From Bacteroidales bacterium (lineage in GTDB: Bacteria; Bacteroidota; Bacteroidia; Bacteroidales; P3): a stretch of DNA of 58,069 bases. Each line of letters begins with the position of its first letter. The stretch's first letter is position 1. A model generated the notes under the pieces. The model ran no database searches. It had not been told where the DNA came from and was given only the letters and a program-made list of their open reading frames with translations. The DNA lies in contig JAFTBM010000059.1 of the NCBI GenBank assembly GCA_017455205.1, forward strand, positions 1 through 58,069. Reading direction: 5' to 3'. The position numbers were made by a program, and so were the translations under genes. Positions 18,601 to 25,229 of this stretch are shown here, piece by piece.

Positions 18601-20685
18601 GTGGTAACCCTCCACCTCACCATCAACAAGAGCACTGTGGGCTTCGACACCCTCACCGTCTGCGACAGCCTCCATTGGAAAGGCAGAACCCTCAACATCT
18701 CGGGCGACTACCAGTTCGATACACTCAACGTGGCTGGTGCCGACAGCACACTCTTCTTCCACCTCACCGTCATCTACTCCACCGATAGCACCTTCTTCGA
18801 CACCATCGTTGAGAACCAACTCCCCTACATCTTCAACGGTCGCACCTACACCGCATCCGTCGCTTCCGACACCATCATCATCCCCAACGCAATCGCTTGC
18901 GACAGCATCATGGTCTACAATCTCCACGTCTACCTCAATCGCTACGCCACTGCCGACAGCACCGTCTGCGACAACTGGCTGCCTCTCGTCTGGAACGGCG
19001 AGACCTTCACCGATGCCGGCACTGCTACCGCTACCCTCACCGCACAGCACGGCGAGGACAGCATCCTCACGATGAATGTCCACGTCAGCCCCACCTATAC
19101 TATCGACGACTACGACACCATCGTCGAAAACCAGCTCCCCTACCTTTGGCACGGCCTCACCTTCACTGACTCCGACGACCAAACCACCACCCTCACCAGC
19201 CGCGCCCACTGCGACAGCACCGTAACTATGCACCTCTATGTGTGGCACAACCTCACCGCCACCGACGACAGCACCGTCTGCGAAAACCACTTCCCAGTCC
19301 TCTGGAACAACGTCATCTTCAACGATGCAGGCGTCAAATCAGCCACCCTCACCGCACAACACGGCGAGGACAGCGTCGTTACCATGACCCTCCACGTCCA
19401 ACCCACCTACGCCACCACCGAGTACGCTACCATCTGCGACAACCAGTCCTACCCCTTCGGTGGACGCAACTACAACACCGAAGGCACCTATCGCAACCCC
19501 ATGCACACCGTCCGTCACCACTGCGACAGCATCGCAACCCTCATCCTCTCCGTCAACCCCACCTACCGCTTCGACTTCACCGACGACATCTGTGCTAGCC
19601 AAAACTACCAGTGGGAAACCTTCTCCTGGACAGCCATGCAGGCCGATGCCTCCGGTGCCTCGCAGACCCGCACATTCAACGAAACCTACAACGGCACCAG
19701 TCGCCACGGCTGCGACAGCATCCGCTCCCTCCGCCTCACCGTCCACGGCCTCTACTTCAACGCCGCGCAGGACATCTTCTGCTTCGGCGAACCCTACTCC
19801 TGGCGCGGACGTACCATCAACCTCAACAGCGAACGCGACAACACCGAAAAGACCACTACCCTCCGCGACACCCTAAAGACTAACCTATTCCACTGCGACT
19901 CTGTCTTCCAAATCACTCTCACCCAGCGTGCGCACCCCGTCGTCAGCCTCACCTACGACAAAGGCTGCGTCTACCGTATCCACCTCCTCACCGACGCTCC
20001 CTACCACGTCATCACCGCAGACCCCACCGACCCCAACCTCGCTGGCTTCGAGTATAGCACCTCCTTCTCCACCTCCATCGAGGTACCCACTGAGTACACC
20101 GTCCATGCCGACTTCGCCGAAACCCCCACCTGTCCCTACACCGCTACCCTCCGCCTCAACCCCATCGAACCCCTCCGCGCACAGCTCAGCTTCAGCCCCG
20201 AAGTCCTCACTGCCGACAACCTCGAATACAACCTCTACGATCTCGGTCAAGCCTCCCACTCGCGCCGCTGGTATATCGACGACATCCTCCAGCCCGACAC
20301 CGCTTGGCATCTTATCCGCCACGCCGACTACGCCCACGACAGCATCCGCGTCGAACTCCAAGTCTTCTTCGATGGCTGCTCCGACACCACCCGTGCCGTC
20401 ATCCCTATCCGCCACAGCGCCATCTTCGTCCCCAACGTCTTCACCCCAACGCGTCCCGACGAGCAAAACCGCCAGTTCTGCATCCAAGGCCAAGACATCG
20501 TCTCGGGCGAGCTCCGCATCTACAACCGCGAAGGTCTCCTCGTCTTCCAAACCGACAACTACACCGACTGCTGGGACGGCGCCGACCTCCCGCAAGGCGT
20601 CTACATCTGGTACTTCTCCTACTACATCAAAGGCCAACCCAACGCCAACTTCACCGAGACTGGCAGCGTTCTCCTCCTCCGCTAA
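12649..20685 (+). CDS. Giant T9SS-secreted surface protein with FN3, MAM-like, PKD and Cys-repeat domains
   Basis: 2678 residues. A signal peptide occupies about 1-25. Up to about 230 there is a beta-rich domain (YPIGFSFPFGGTSY). FN3 modules (for example about 235-310, 510-595, 780-860, 1057-1125, 1320-1400) then alternate with four choice-of-anchor-J/MAM-like domains that open with (Y)xEDFDxY or LPYSENMDAY and contain LPxCWxFxNLS. About 1690-1785 is PKD-like (SAEWSFPG, GTYSATL). About 1840-2420 holds some eleven repeats of roughly 40-55 residues, many with W-x-G-x-T-Y and GCDS-x-x-T-L-x-L. The end, IFVPNVFTPTRPDEQN ... GELRIYNREGLLVFQ ... CWDG ... QGVYIWYF, is the CHU_C/gliding-motility type (type B) T9SS signal. 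The first ~330 codons use AT-rich codons, then composition turns GC-rich abruptly near 13640. Role likely adhesion or cell-surface matrix. Confidence 0.9.
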   Translation: MRRKISFVVVGLLLAWVLPMKVEAQGSGLSSYIFSTGVSTAKWKTLTASTNILPEDDDEVTSALYPIGFSFPFGGTSYTHFSVTENGAMRLGAVNSVFPYSSPLSSSNAAKDAPKIVGRGADGYSFSGVNHVYYQTFGDTMLVVDWVLSPYRDEDILMPFQVQLFLSGKILIVYKTATGTPSSFQVGMCIDATDGWVIDESGTTSTHFTNGSSTEVDDWPANGRWYQWRPRNNCSYPTNVVVSGVNSSGYTVTWDAVTGAQGYVLYNNLTEHSVTGTSYTVSGLAGCEGDYTMSVMAVCGTSEGDTSVPYTTIVNLGGTVSYHEDFDSYTGGGVSTDCTWDGISTDYSSRTLPTGWIFPGAYAGNNPSDATSNIWLSQETCSGPDPLTGSVTHMEFKHASPSLKTYAAMPTFGISAASINLEFKYMIENSCVTMYLGIMTDLSSESAAIASYQRLKTLDTRNAWTTVQADLSTLLNADYPANSYRIVFEYANSCSGLGYRGYIDELKIGRETCVSPTGVEFTNVTANSLRVGWSSSAPSSATYTIYLDGVEYATTAAGATYYDITGLTPLSRHSVGVRTNCVACEQNSQTVTINTRTMCDGTVTLPYSENMDAYSYGVSTSTSAPSVYPNNLLPACWTFTGLSSSASTYPQAFFSTANAHQTNSLMFVNSSSSNVSYAALPLVSGVNVEHQRLDFWYRNSATSTASGEITIGTMVDPSDASTFVPLRTLSKVTSWTRIQDTIGLHDPAANARYVAFRYSGGTSSSGWAAIDSVRVTEVQCLPVSGLTTTNVTSTSMRLTWKDHNHGTTTYTITFNGNTYTTAAGATYYDFNGLGKGQACAFTIRTNCSGLSSDERILYTATTCSEGVSLTYNEPFDYYGGSISTGTGAPSGYPSTHTLPNCWDFINLSTSSSTYPQAFLTNSSTYRLSANSLLFKSNSLRPLYAVLPLPTGTVPTNRLELQFQYKQSVTTDNVGVLSYGVIGNTSDTRTFVQLGKLERTTDWTTITVAIGAFDAYKAAFSGTDRPRVAFRYDGGASDGAYTAIENVVLREICFGGLYADSVVPTACMLHWSDFSGGTNTYTISRNGSVIATTAAGAEQYEVTGLMSSTDYTFTVRPNGAGCDELTVQVHTPCAGGSLPYAEDFNVFTTAQGVSTGTGAPTTSGHHYNDYANAMPNCWYLINRSATTSTYPQMFLTSSSTYRVSGNGFLFRSNNYTPAYAVVATNFGVPASKMAFSFQYKVTNATYPKLEYGVMTNPGDPSSFITLGYTKATSWQAVSDTLLNYPDLPARPLYLAFRYTNGSTSTYYGALDDVQITLLPECGVYGLTAVPVSSTSARLTWRNPYNSSYIYTVKQNGVTIGTTAAGDTTYTVTGLSLGTEYTFTVEASCGASASTNFILAGYGCIDPTDLTASYTSAYYGVYANPYATRGVVNNGPSSNSSRHTIHTDINEYDARTNNGLHTVPPGHTKSVRLGNWSTSRQAEALVYSLTVDTLVSDLLILKYAAVLQAAGHTASQQPRFTLEILDEDMVQIDPTCGSVDFIASTSLGWNQVGSGSSAVLWKDWTSIGIDLKAYHGRPVFIRLTTYDCAQGAHYGYAYFTLECQRRNIASTSCGESQLSNTFTAPDGFSYQWYTDTTTAPVSTSRSITVSGTDNHIYYCRLTFVDIPGCTFMTSAYAGTRYPLALFDTVVSTSNCQFDVSFVNHSTITADGINPVGTGEGVESAEWSFPGSTGDATSNQYHATAHYSSPGTYSATLIAKLAGGSCTDTLTKSFTLAGAMPPLLEGPQPHCASTVPDTLVVKRALTTSWGSDTMIVNPQTTTTYNVVATDSNGCTYNLSYTITIQATTLVDTNAVKCDTYTWRGTTYTTSGDYVYQNTNASGCDSNITLHLTINNSNTGDTNATECNTFAWHGTTYTATPTPEPTHVYTNAAGCDSTVTLHLTVTHSNTGDTTAVVTTNFTWYGTTYTETPQVAPTHTFTNAAGCDSVVTLHLTINKSTVGFDTLTVCDSLHWKGRTLNISGDYQFDTLNVAGADSTLFFHLTVIYSTDSTFFDTIVENQLPYIFNGRTYTASVASDTIIIPNAIACDSIMVYNLHVYLNRYATADSTVCDNWLPLVWNGETFTDAGTATATLTAQHGEDSILTMNVHVSPTYTIDDYDTIVENQLPYLWHGLTFTDSDDQTTTLTSRAHCDSTVTMHLYVWHNLTATDDSTVCENHFPVLWNNVIFNDAGVKSATLTAQHGEDSVVTMTLHVQPTYATTEYATICDNQSYPFGGRNYNTEGTYRNPMHTVRHHCDSIATLILSVNPTYRFDFTDDICASQNYQWETFSWTAMQADASGASQTRTFNETYNGTSRHGCDSIRSLRLTVHGLYFNAAQDIFCFGEPYSWRGRTINLNSERDNTEKTTTLRDTLKTNLFHCDSVFQITLTQRAHPVVSLTYDKGCVYRIHLLTDAPYHVITADPTDPNLAGFEYSTSFSTSIEVPTEYTVHADFAETPTCPYTATLRLNPIEPLRAQLSFSPEVLTADNLEYNLYDLGQASHSRRWYIDDILQPDTAWHLIRHADYAHDSIRVELQVFFDGCSDTTRAVIPIRHSAIFVPNVFTPTRPDEQNRQFCIQGQDIVSGELRIYNREGLLVFQTDNYTDCWDGADLPQGVYIWYFSYYIKGQPNANFTETGSVLLLR
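18181..19923 (+). repeat. About eleven tandem protein repeats (WxGxTY ... GCDS) within the giant gene
   Basis: Successive units of roughly 40-55 codons share a Cys or Val near the start, W-x-G-x-x-Y/F, and (G)CDSxxTLxLxV at the end. Units two and three are the most alike. Two alternating sub-types occur in the middle: one with ENQLPYxxxG and one with STVCxNxxPxxWN and AQHGEDS, each present twice. This suggests duplication of a two-unit block. Confidence 0.8.
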
Positions 20686-20803
20686 TCCCACCGCCCGCGA
20701 CGACAAAGCCAAGGTCGCCGTTGCCCGCACTGAAAGCATGGCAGCGGCGACCTGTCGTTTTCCCCCTAATTCCCCCTCCTACCGACCTGCCACTTCCGCC
20801 GTG

Positions 20804-20902
20804 TTTAGTCCGCGTTAAGTCCGTATTTGGTTCGTGTTTGGTCCGTATGGAGTCGGAGGTGACACGGACCTGACACGGAGATGACACGGAGATGACACGG
20901 AC
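20804..20902 (+). repeat. 11-nt phased intergenic element, type 1, copy B
   Basis: Nine 11-nt units in register: TTTAGTCCGCG, TTAAGTCCGTA, TTTGGTTCGTG, TTTGGTCCGTA, centre TGGAGTCGGAG, then GTGACACGGAC, CTGACACGGAG, ATGACACGGAG, ATGACACGGAC and CAAGTG. Same orientation as copy A. It lies in the 384-bp gap after the giant gene; nothing else is recognisable there. Confidence 0.9.
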
Positions 20903-21069
20903 CAAGTGCCTCCCCGCAGCGTGCTTCGTCTCCATAGTCAAGTGTATTATTTAAGTTTTTTTAACATAAGAAAAGCGCAATATCGGATTTCAGTGGGCGT
21001 TAATAGGGCAAATTGGTTCGGAGCAGTATGCTTCGGCAAGGCATAAGAAAACAAATAAAGGATAAAGAT

Positions 21070-21942
21070 ATGAAGAAAATCAGTTTGGCACTGGGGCTGC
21101 TGGCCATGATGGCTGGCTTTACGGCGTGCAACCAAAAGGAACTCGACACCCGTCAGGGCGTGATTGACTCGCTGCAGGCGGTGGTGGATGCAAAGGAAGG
21201 GGAGTTGGACGAGTTGTTCCAGATGCTCAACGAGATTGAGGGCAACCTCTCGACCATCAACTCGAAATACAGCAGCGTGCAGGAAATGCGCCGCAACGGC
21301 ACCGAAGGGTCGTACAGCCGCAAGCAAGAAATTGCGGGGCAGATCAGCTCGATAGACAGCATCATGTCCAGCAACAAGGAGAAGATCGCGCAGCTCAGCT
21401 CGCGGGTGGGGGTGCTCAGCAGGAAGAATGCCGACCTCAAAGCCTACGTGGCCAAGCTCGAAGAACGTAGTGCCGCGCAGGAAAGTCAGATTGCCGAGCT
21501 GCTGACCGAGCTGGAGAACAGCAAGGTGGTCATCAAGGGCTTGAACAAGAACATCAGCGAGTTGACTTCGGCCAACCAAGAAAAGGATGAATACATCGCG
21601 CGGCAGATAGCCGATGCCAATCGTGCCTACTACGTAGTGGGCAGCTACAGCGAGTTGAAGAAAGCTGGCATCGTGAACAAGTCGGGCGGATTTATCGGCA
21701 TCGGTCGCCGCCAAGGGACGATGGCCGATATGTCGACCGAGATGTTCAACGAGATTGACCGCTCGAAGATTACCACCATTGCCGTCAATCAGAAAAAGGC
21801 CAAGGTAGTCTCGAAGCACCCCGAGGCCAGCTACGAGTTGGTAACCGACGAGAAGGAGACCTCGCTGGTGCTCTTCCTGCGCATCCTCGACCCCGCGCAA
21901 TTCTGGAAATACACCGACTACTTGGTCATTTCCACCAAATAG
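21070..21942 (+). CDS. Coiled-coil lipoprotein (Cbp1-like adhesin family)
   Basis: 290 residues. The signal peptide ends in the lipobox GFTAC, so mature Cys20 should be lipidated. A long alpha-helical region (about 25-190) is rich in heptad-like Leu/Ile, Gln and Glu, typical of coiled coil. The last ~90 residues form a small domain (ANRAYYVVGSYSELKKAGIV, SGGFIGIGRRQG, DRSKITTIAVNQKKAKVVS, ILDPAQFWKYTDYLVISTK). I know this layout from Bacteroidales proteins annotated as Cbp1 family collagen-binding adhesins. Binding to collagen is not implied by the sequence alone. Start at the ATG following AAAGAT; the upstream extension has no signal. It precedes an outer-membrane barrel gene by 116 nt. Confidence 0.8.
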   Translation: MKKISLALGLLAMMAGFTACNQKELDTRQGVIDSLQAVVDAKEGELDELFQMLNEIEGNLSTINSKYSSVQEMRRNGTEGSYSRKQEIAGQISSIDSIMSSNKEKIAQLSSRVGVLSRKNADLKAYVAKLEERSAAQESQIAELLTELENSKVVIKGLNKNISELTSANQEKDEYIARQIADANRAYYVVGSYSELKKAGIVNKSGGFIGIGRRQGTMADMSTEMFNEIDRSKITTIAVNQKKAKVVSKHPEASYELVTDEKETSLVLFLRILDPAQFWKYTDYLVISTK

Positions 21943-22058
21943 CCGCGGGATGATAAAAAACAAGGTAAGGCATTGCTTCGGGCAGGGGTGTGAAGTGCAG
22001 CCGGCAGGAAGCGGACCTTACACAGAACAAAGATATTAACCCCAAAAACAAACAAATT

Positions 22059-22832
22059 ATGAAAAAAGCATTATTTACTTTGGCACTTGCTGGCTTTGCT
22101 TTCGCAGCCAACGCACAGTTCGTAGTCGGCGGACAGCTGGGATTCAACACCACTGGTGGTACCAACAGCTATGAGCAGAATGGTGCAGCTGCAGCGTATG
22201 ATGTCCCCAACACAAAGACTACTGGGCTTACCATTGCCCCCTCGGTCGGTTATGTACTCAATGAAAAGATGCAGGCTGGTTTGAGCATTAACTATACGTT
22301 CGGAACCACAACCACTTATACTGCTCTTGCTTACGCTAACGATAAAGAGACTTATTCCAAAATAAACAGAAACACGTTTGAGATTGCTCCTTACTTCCGT
22401 TATTATTTTGCCACGGTGGGCAAGTTCAATTTCTTCTGCCAAGCAGAGTTAGGATTGGCATTGCAGCCCCGCACAAGCGGTCATAACTATAACAACAATG
22501 TCGCCCCAAACACCCCAGTTACTGATGTAGATACTAAAGGTGCCACGAGTACTACTACGTTGCGCTTTTCTGTTACCCCTGGCGTGAACTACCGCATCAA
22601 CGAACGTTTCTCCGCCGACCTCTACATTGACCTCGCTGGTCTCACCTTCGAACACACCAGCACTAAGACCTATGGTGCAAACGTTGGTACTGGTGCAAGT
22701 GCCCATTGGGATGAAGACTTCCTCGTGAACACCAATAAAGACAATACCTTTCGTCTGAACGCAAATACCAGCGACCAGACATTGATGGCTCATCTGAACA
22801 ACTTCCGTCTTGGCTTCAACTATCACTTTTAA
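22059..22832 (+). CDS. Outer-membrane beta-barrel protein
   Basis: 257 residues. A signal peptide ends at AANAQ, followed by FVVGGQLGFNTTGG and alternating strands ending in the C-terminal FRLGFNYHF typical of barrels inserted by the BAM complex. Strand content suggests a small 8-stranded barrel of the OMP_b-brl type. No transport or binding function can be inferred. It has exactly the same length and the same start and end style as the gene at 57009-57782, so the two are likely paralogues. A strong hairpin terminator follows 46 nt later. Its codon use is less GC-rich than that of neighbouring housekeeping genes. Confidence 0.85.
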   Translation: MKKALFTLALAGFAFAANAQFVVGGQLGFNTTGGTNSYEQNGAAAAYDVPNTKTTGLTIAPSVGYVLNEKMQAGLSINYTFGTTTTYTALAYANDKETYSKINRNTFEIAPYFRYYFATVGKFNFFCQAELGLALQPRTSGHNYNNNVAPNTPVTDVDTKGATSTTTLRFSVTPGVNYRINERFSADLYIDLAGLTFEHTSTKTYGANVGTGASAHWDEDFLVNTNKDNTFRLNANTSDQTLMAHLNNFRLGFNYHF

Positions 22833-22878
22833 GCCATACTTTTAGCAAAGAGAACATATTCTCCCCAAGGTTTGATAA

Positions 22879-22916
22879 CAGCGAGGGGGCTTGCCGCACG
22901 GCAAGCCCCCTCGCTG
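22879..22916 (+). terminator. Perfect 18-bp hairpin after the barrel gene
   Basis: CAGCGAGGGGGCTTGCCG and its exact complement separated by CA, ending at 22916, with TCTTGG and scattered T after it. It is probably a terminator. Its perfect pairing is similar in style to the serS hairpin. Confidence 0.8.
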
Positions 22917-22983
22917 TCTCTTGGATGTCTTTTGGTGGCTGTATGTACAATATTACGCCCTATGCCTCGTTATACGTTGCAGA

Positions 22984-23193
22984 ATGGATAAAATACGATA
23001 TATCAATCTTTGCATTGTGGAGTTCGGCAAGCGTTACGGCTTCCCGCCAAAGTGGGCATTCAATTACTTGAATAGTCATCAAGGTATCGCCTTTCTTGAC
23101 CGAAATTATGAGGCCGAGCATTTACTCCCCTTAGACGATACAGTGGCCGACCTCGCCGACTATTGCAAGCGTAATGGAGGTTCTCGGCTATGA
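22984..23193 (+). CDS. DUF3791 family small protein
   Basis: 69 residues, small and soluble. The sequence MDKIRYINLCIVEFGKRYG ... PKWAFNYLNSHQGIAFLDRNYEAEHLLPLDD follows the DUF3791 pattern (I-x-x-C-I-E at the start, AF-x-x-L in the middle, Y-x-x-x-H near the end). Its stop overlaps the start of a DUF3990 gene by 4 nt. DUF3791 genes are regularly found immediately before DUF3990 genes in Bacteroidota and Firmicutes, and I infer an antitoxin or chaperone-like role. The open frame extends upstream to 22891 but that would run through the terminator hairpin. Lower GC than flanking genes. Confidence 0.7.
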   Translation: MDKIRYINLCIVEFGKRYGFPPKWAFNYLNSHQGIAFLDRNYEAEHLLPLDDTVADLADYCKRNGGSRL

Positions 23194-23669
23194 TTCTTTA
23201 TTACGGCACGAACATAGACTTTAGCGAGATTCATCTCTCAAAATGCCGTCCCAACAAGGATTTCGGGTGTGGGTTTTATTTGACCGATATTCTCAGTCAG
23301 GCTCGGGCGATGGCCGTGAGACGTTGTGATTGGGAAGAGACAGGAAGTCCAGTTGTGCAGGTGTATGACTTCGACGAGGCACTGCTATGCAGTGGCGAGT
23401 TTAGGGTTAAGGTGTTTGAAAAGGTGAGTGTGGAGTGGGCAAATTTCATTATGCTTAACAGAAGTGCCAATGGCAAAATGATGCATAACTATGATATTGT
23501 TGTCGGGCCAGTGGCGGATGATGGGGTTGTGTTCCAGTTGAATCTTTATGCACAACATTTGATTAGCATAGAGAACTTGGCTGAAGCATTAACCTATCGC
23601 CAGTTGAATAGTCAGTATTATTTCGGCACCGAGCGTGCTGTGCAGCAGTTGCATAGGATATGGAATTGA
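23190..23669 (+). CDS. DUF3990 protein, putative ADP-ribosyltransferase-type toxin
   Basis: 159 residues. Family landmarks: MILYYGTN at the start, CRPNKDFGCGFYLTD, QARAMAVRR, VSVEWANFIMLNR, and HNYDIVVGPVADD. DUF3990 is considered distantly related to ADP-ribosyltransferase folds, with YxGT and GFYxT acting like the NAD-binding strands; I know of no proven substrate. It overlaps the DUF3791 gene by 4 nt upstream and the next small gene by 10 nt downstream, so three proteins are translationally coupled. Composition is less GC-rich than the chromosome average here, consistent with transfer. Toxin assignment is inference. Confidence 0.78.
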   Translation: MILYYGTNIDFSEIHLSKCRPNKDFGCGFYLTDILSQARAMAVRRCDWEETGSPVVQVYDFDEALLCSGEFRVKVFEKVSVEWANFIMLNRSANGKMMHNYDIVVGPVADDGVVFQLNLYAQHLISIENLAEALTYRQLNSQYYFGTERAVQQLHRIWN

Positions 23670-23872
23670 CGAAAGAACAGCAGCAGTTTATCATCAATTG
23701 CGACGTGGAGCATATGGTCTATCGTCTCTGCGAGGAGGAGGGGATGGGAATTGAAGATGCGTTTGAAAAGGTATACAACTCCACTATCTACAGGATATTG
23801 CAAGATACAGGCAATGGGCTGTACGAGCAGAGTGCGGATTACCTATACGATAGGTTGATGCGTGAAGGGTGA
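23660..23872 (+). CDS. Small acidic partner of the DUF3990 protein
   Basis: 70 residues, acidic, predicted helical (TKEQQQFIINCDVEHMVY, EGMGIEDAFEKVYNSTIYRILQD, GLYEQSADYLYDRLMRE). Such proteins with YNSxxYxxLxD and GLYxQSxxYxxD are common next to DUF3990 genes. I cannot assign it to a named family with confidence. It overlaps the DUF3990 stop by 10 nt and ends 1 nt before the convergent luxS stop. Together with the gene at 22984 it brackets the putative toxin. This gives a three-gene arrangement rather than the usual pair, in which either small protein could be the antitoxin. Confidence 0.65.
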   Translation: MELTKEQQQFIINCDVEHMVYRLCEEEGMGIEDAFEKVYNSTIYRILQDTGNGLYEQSADYLYDRLMREG

Positions 23873-24367
23873 TTAGGCATCGGCAAAGACCATGCCGTCC
23901 TTCAGCGTTACCTGCAGCTTGGAGTATTCGGAGTGGAAGTCGTTGCGCAGGCGGTTGGCGTAGCGGCGGCACTCCCACTTGCACATGGGAAGGTCGTGCA
24001 TCAGGTAGTTGCCGCAGGTAGAGGGGGTGGTGGCTGGCACTTCGTCCTGCGTGAGTATCCACTCAAGGCATTCGATGGTGAGGCGGCGCATGTCCTCCAC
24101 GGTGTAGTTGCCTGTCATGATGACATACATGCCCGTCAGACATCCCATAGGGCCGACGTAGACCACATCGTCCTTGGCAGCGGAGTTGCGGAACCAAGTG
24201 GCCATCAAGTGCTCAATGCTGTGCATCGCGGCCACTCCGACGGCAGGCTCACGGTTGGGGGCGGTGATGCGGAGGTCGAAGGTGGTGAAGCCTTTGTCCT
24301 GACGCGAGACGTAGATACCTGGCATAAGGCAGGTATGGTCGATAGTGAAGCTCTGTATTACTTCCAT
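23873..24367 (-). CDS. luxS: S-ribosylhomocysteine lyase
   Basis: 164 residues. It cleaves S-ribosylhomocysteine to homocysteine and DPD, the precursor of AI-2. The metal site is visible: H49-S-I-E-H53 (HxxEH) and Cys118 in STCGNYLMHD; GCLTG with Cys76 is the catalytic cysteine region. It lies 40 nt downstream of mtnN, which makes the substrate, so the two genes form the two-step route that recycles S-adenosylhomocysteine. The gap holds a GGTTATAG tandem. The stop is adjacent to the end of the DUF3990 operon (convergent). Confidence 0.97.
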   Translation of the reverse strand: MEVIQSFTIDHTCLMPGIYVSRQDKGFTTFDLRITAPNREPAVGVAAMHSIEHLMATWFRNSAAKDDVVYVGPMGCLTGMYVIMTGNYTVEDMRRLTIECLEWILTQDEVPATTPSTCGNYLMHDLPMCKWECRRYANRLRNDFHSEYSKLQVTLKDGMVFADA

Positions 24368-24368
24368 A

Positions 24369-24407
24369 GGGGTTATAGGTTAAGGGTTATAGGTTATAGA
24401 ATAGGGG
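24369..24407 (+). repeat. GGTTATAG-like tandem between mtnN and luxS
   Basis: GGGTTATAGGTTAAGGGTTATAGGTTATAG units fill the short gap, similar to 9206-9233. It is probably a simple dispersed repeat. Confidence 0.7.
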
Positions 24408-25100
24408 TTACAGGGTTTCAAGAAATGCTTTGATGAAGCGGAAGGAGCGGTCGCACATGGAGGCGAGGAAGCTGTCCCACTGCTGCTGGTGGTCGTCGGT
24501 GTTGCCGGGGGTGTCGCTGATGACGCGTAGGCTGAGGAAAGGGATATGCTCAAGGTAGCAGGTCTGCGCGATGGCGGCACTCTCCATATCGCAGGCCAGT
24601 CCGTCGGGGAAGTTGCTCTTGATAACGCTTTGCCGCTCGCGGTCGGTGATGAATTGGTCGCCAGTGCATATTAGGCCTGTGCGAAGTACGGGAGCGGTGG
24701 TGCCGTCCAACGGCTGCTTTGCAGTGGCAAGGGCGTGAGCGAGCAGACGGGTATCGGCTTCGTAGCGAGCGGGAAGCCCCTGCACCTGCCCGAGGGGGCA
24801 GACTTCATCGCTGCCACTGATGCCGCCGCAGTCCACATCGTGGTAGACGCACTCTGCCGCGGCGAAGATGTCCATCACCTGCACTTTCGGGTCGATGCCG
24901 CCTGCCAGGCCGGTGCTGACGATGGCGTCAGGGTGATGCATCTGGATAAGACGCATTGTGCCTACGGCAGCGTTCACCTTGCCGATGCCGCATTGCCAAA
25001 GCACGATTTCGTTGCCTCCCAGCTGCCCACAGTCGCCATCGAGGACATCGTGCATCTGGCGGTATTCCACGTCCATAGCTATAATTACTCCAATTTTCAT
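24408..25100 (-). CDS. mtnN: 5'-methylthioadenosine/S-adenosylhomocysteine nucleosidase
   Basis: 230 residues. It hydrolyses MTA and SAH to adenine plus the S-ribosyl product used by LuxS. Family motifs: MKIGVIIAMDVEYR at the start, CGIGKVNAA, VSTGLAGGI, TGDQFI, and CDMESAAIAQTC with the substrate-binding Met-Glu; the catalytic Asp is in SDTPGN. The ATG at 25100 is chosen because a -7 box lies 31 nt upstream; a long open frame to 26402 runs antisense through the histidine-kinase gene and is not coding. It is followed by luxS, and divergent from the kinase gene. Confidence 0.96.
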   Translation of the reverse strand: MKIGVIIAMDVEYRQMHDVLDGDCGQLGGNEIVLWQCGIGKVNAAVGTMRLIQMHHPDAIVSTGLAGGIDPKVQVMDIFAAAECVYHDVDCGGISGSDEVCPLGQVQGLPARYEADTRLLAHALATAKQPLDGTTAPVLRTGLICTGDQFITDRERQSVIKSNFPDGLACDMESAAIAQTCYLEHIPFLSLRVISDTPGNTDDHQQQWDSFLASMCDRSFRFIKAFLETL

Positions 25101-25130
25101 TGCTTTCTTTGTTTGGGTTGAATTGCGGTG

Positions 25131-25138
25131 CAAAGATA
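25131..25138 (-). promoter_or_regulatory. -7 box TATCTTTG for mtnN-luxS
   Basis: On the minus strand TATCTTTG, matching TAnnTTTG, is followed by GCACC and about 25 nt of leader before the mtnN ATG. It lies in the 129-bp divergent gap shared with the histidine kinase gene. Confidence 0.65.
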
Positions 25139-25229
25139 GCACTTTTTCTCCATATATGGTGCATCGGGAGCAATATTTTTTGCAGGGTGGGCGTTTGTGG
25201 GGATGGAAGTAGAATAACGGAAACAAGCT

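Noticed and set aside
17809-19290. 493-codon minus-strand frame rich in Gly/Val inside the giant gene
   Set aside because: Low-complexity shadow created by ACC/CAC/AGC-rich codons of the repeat region; no start context or motif.
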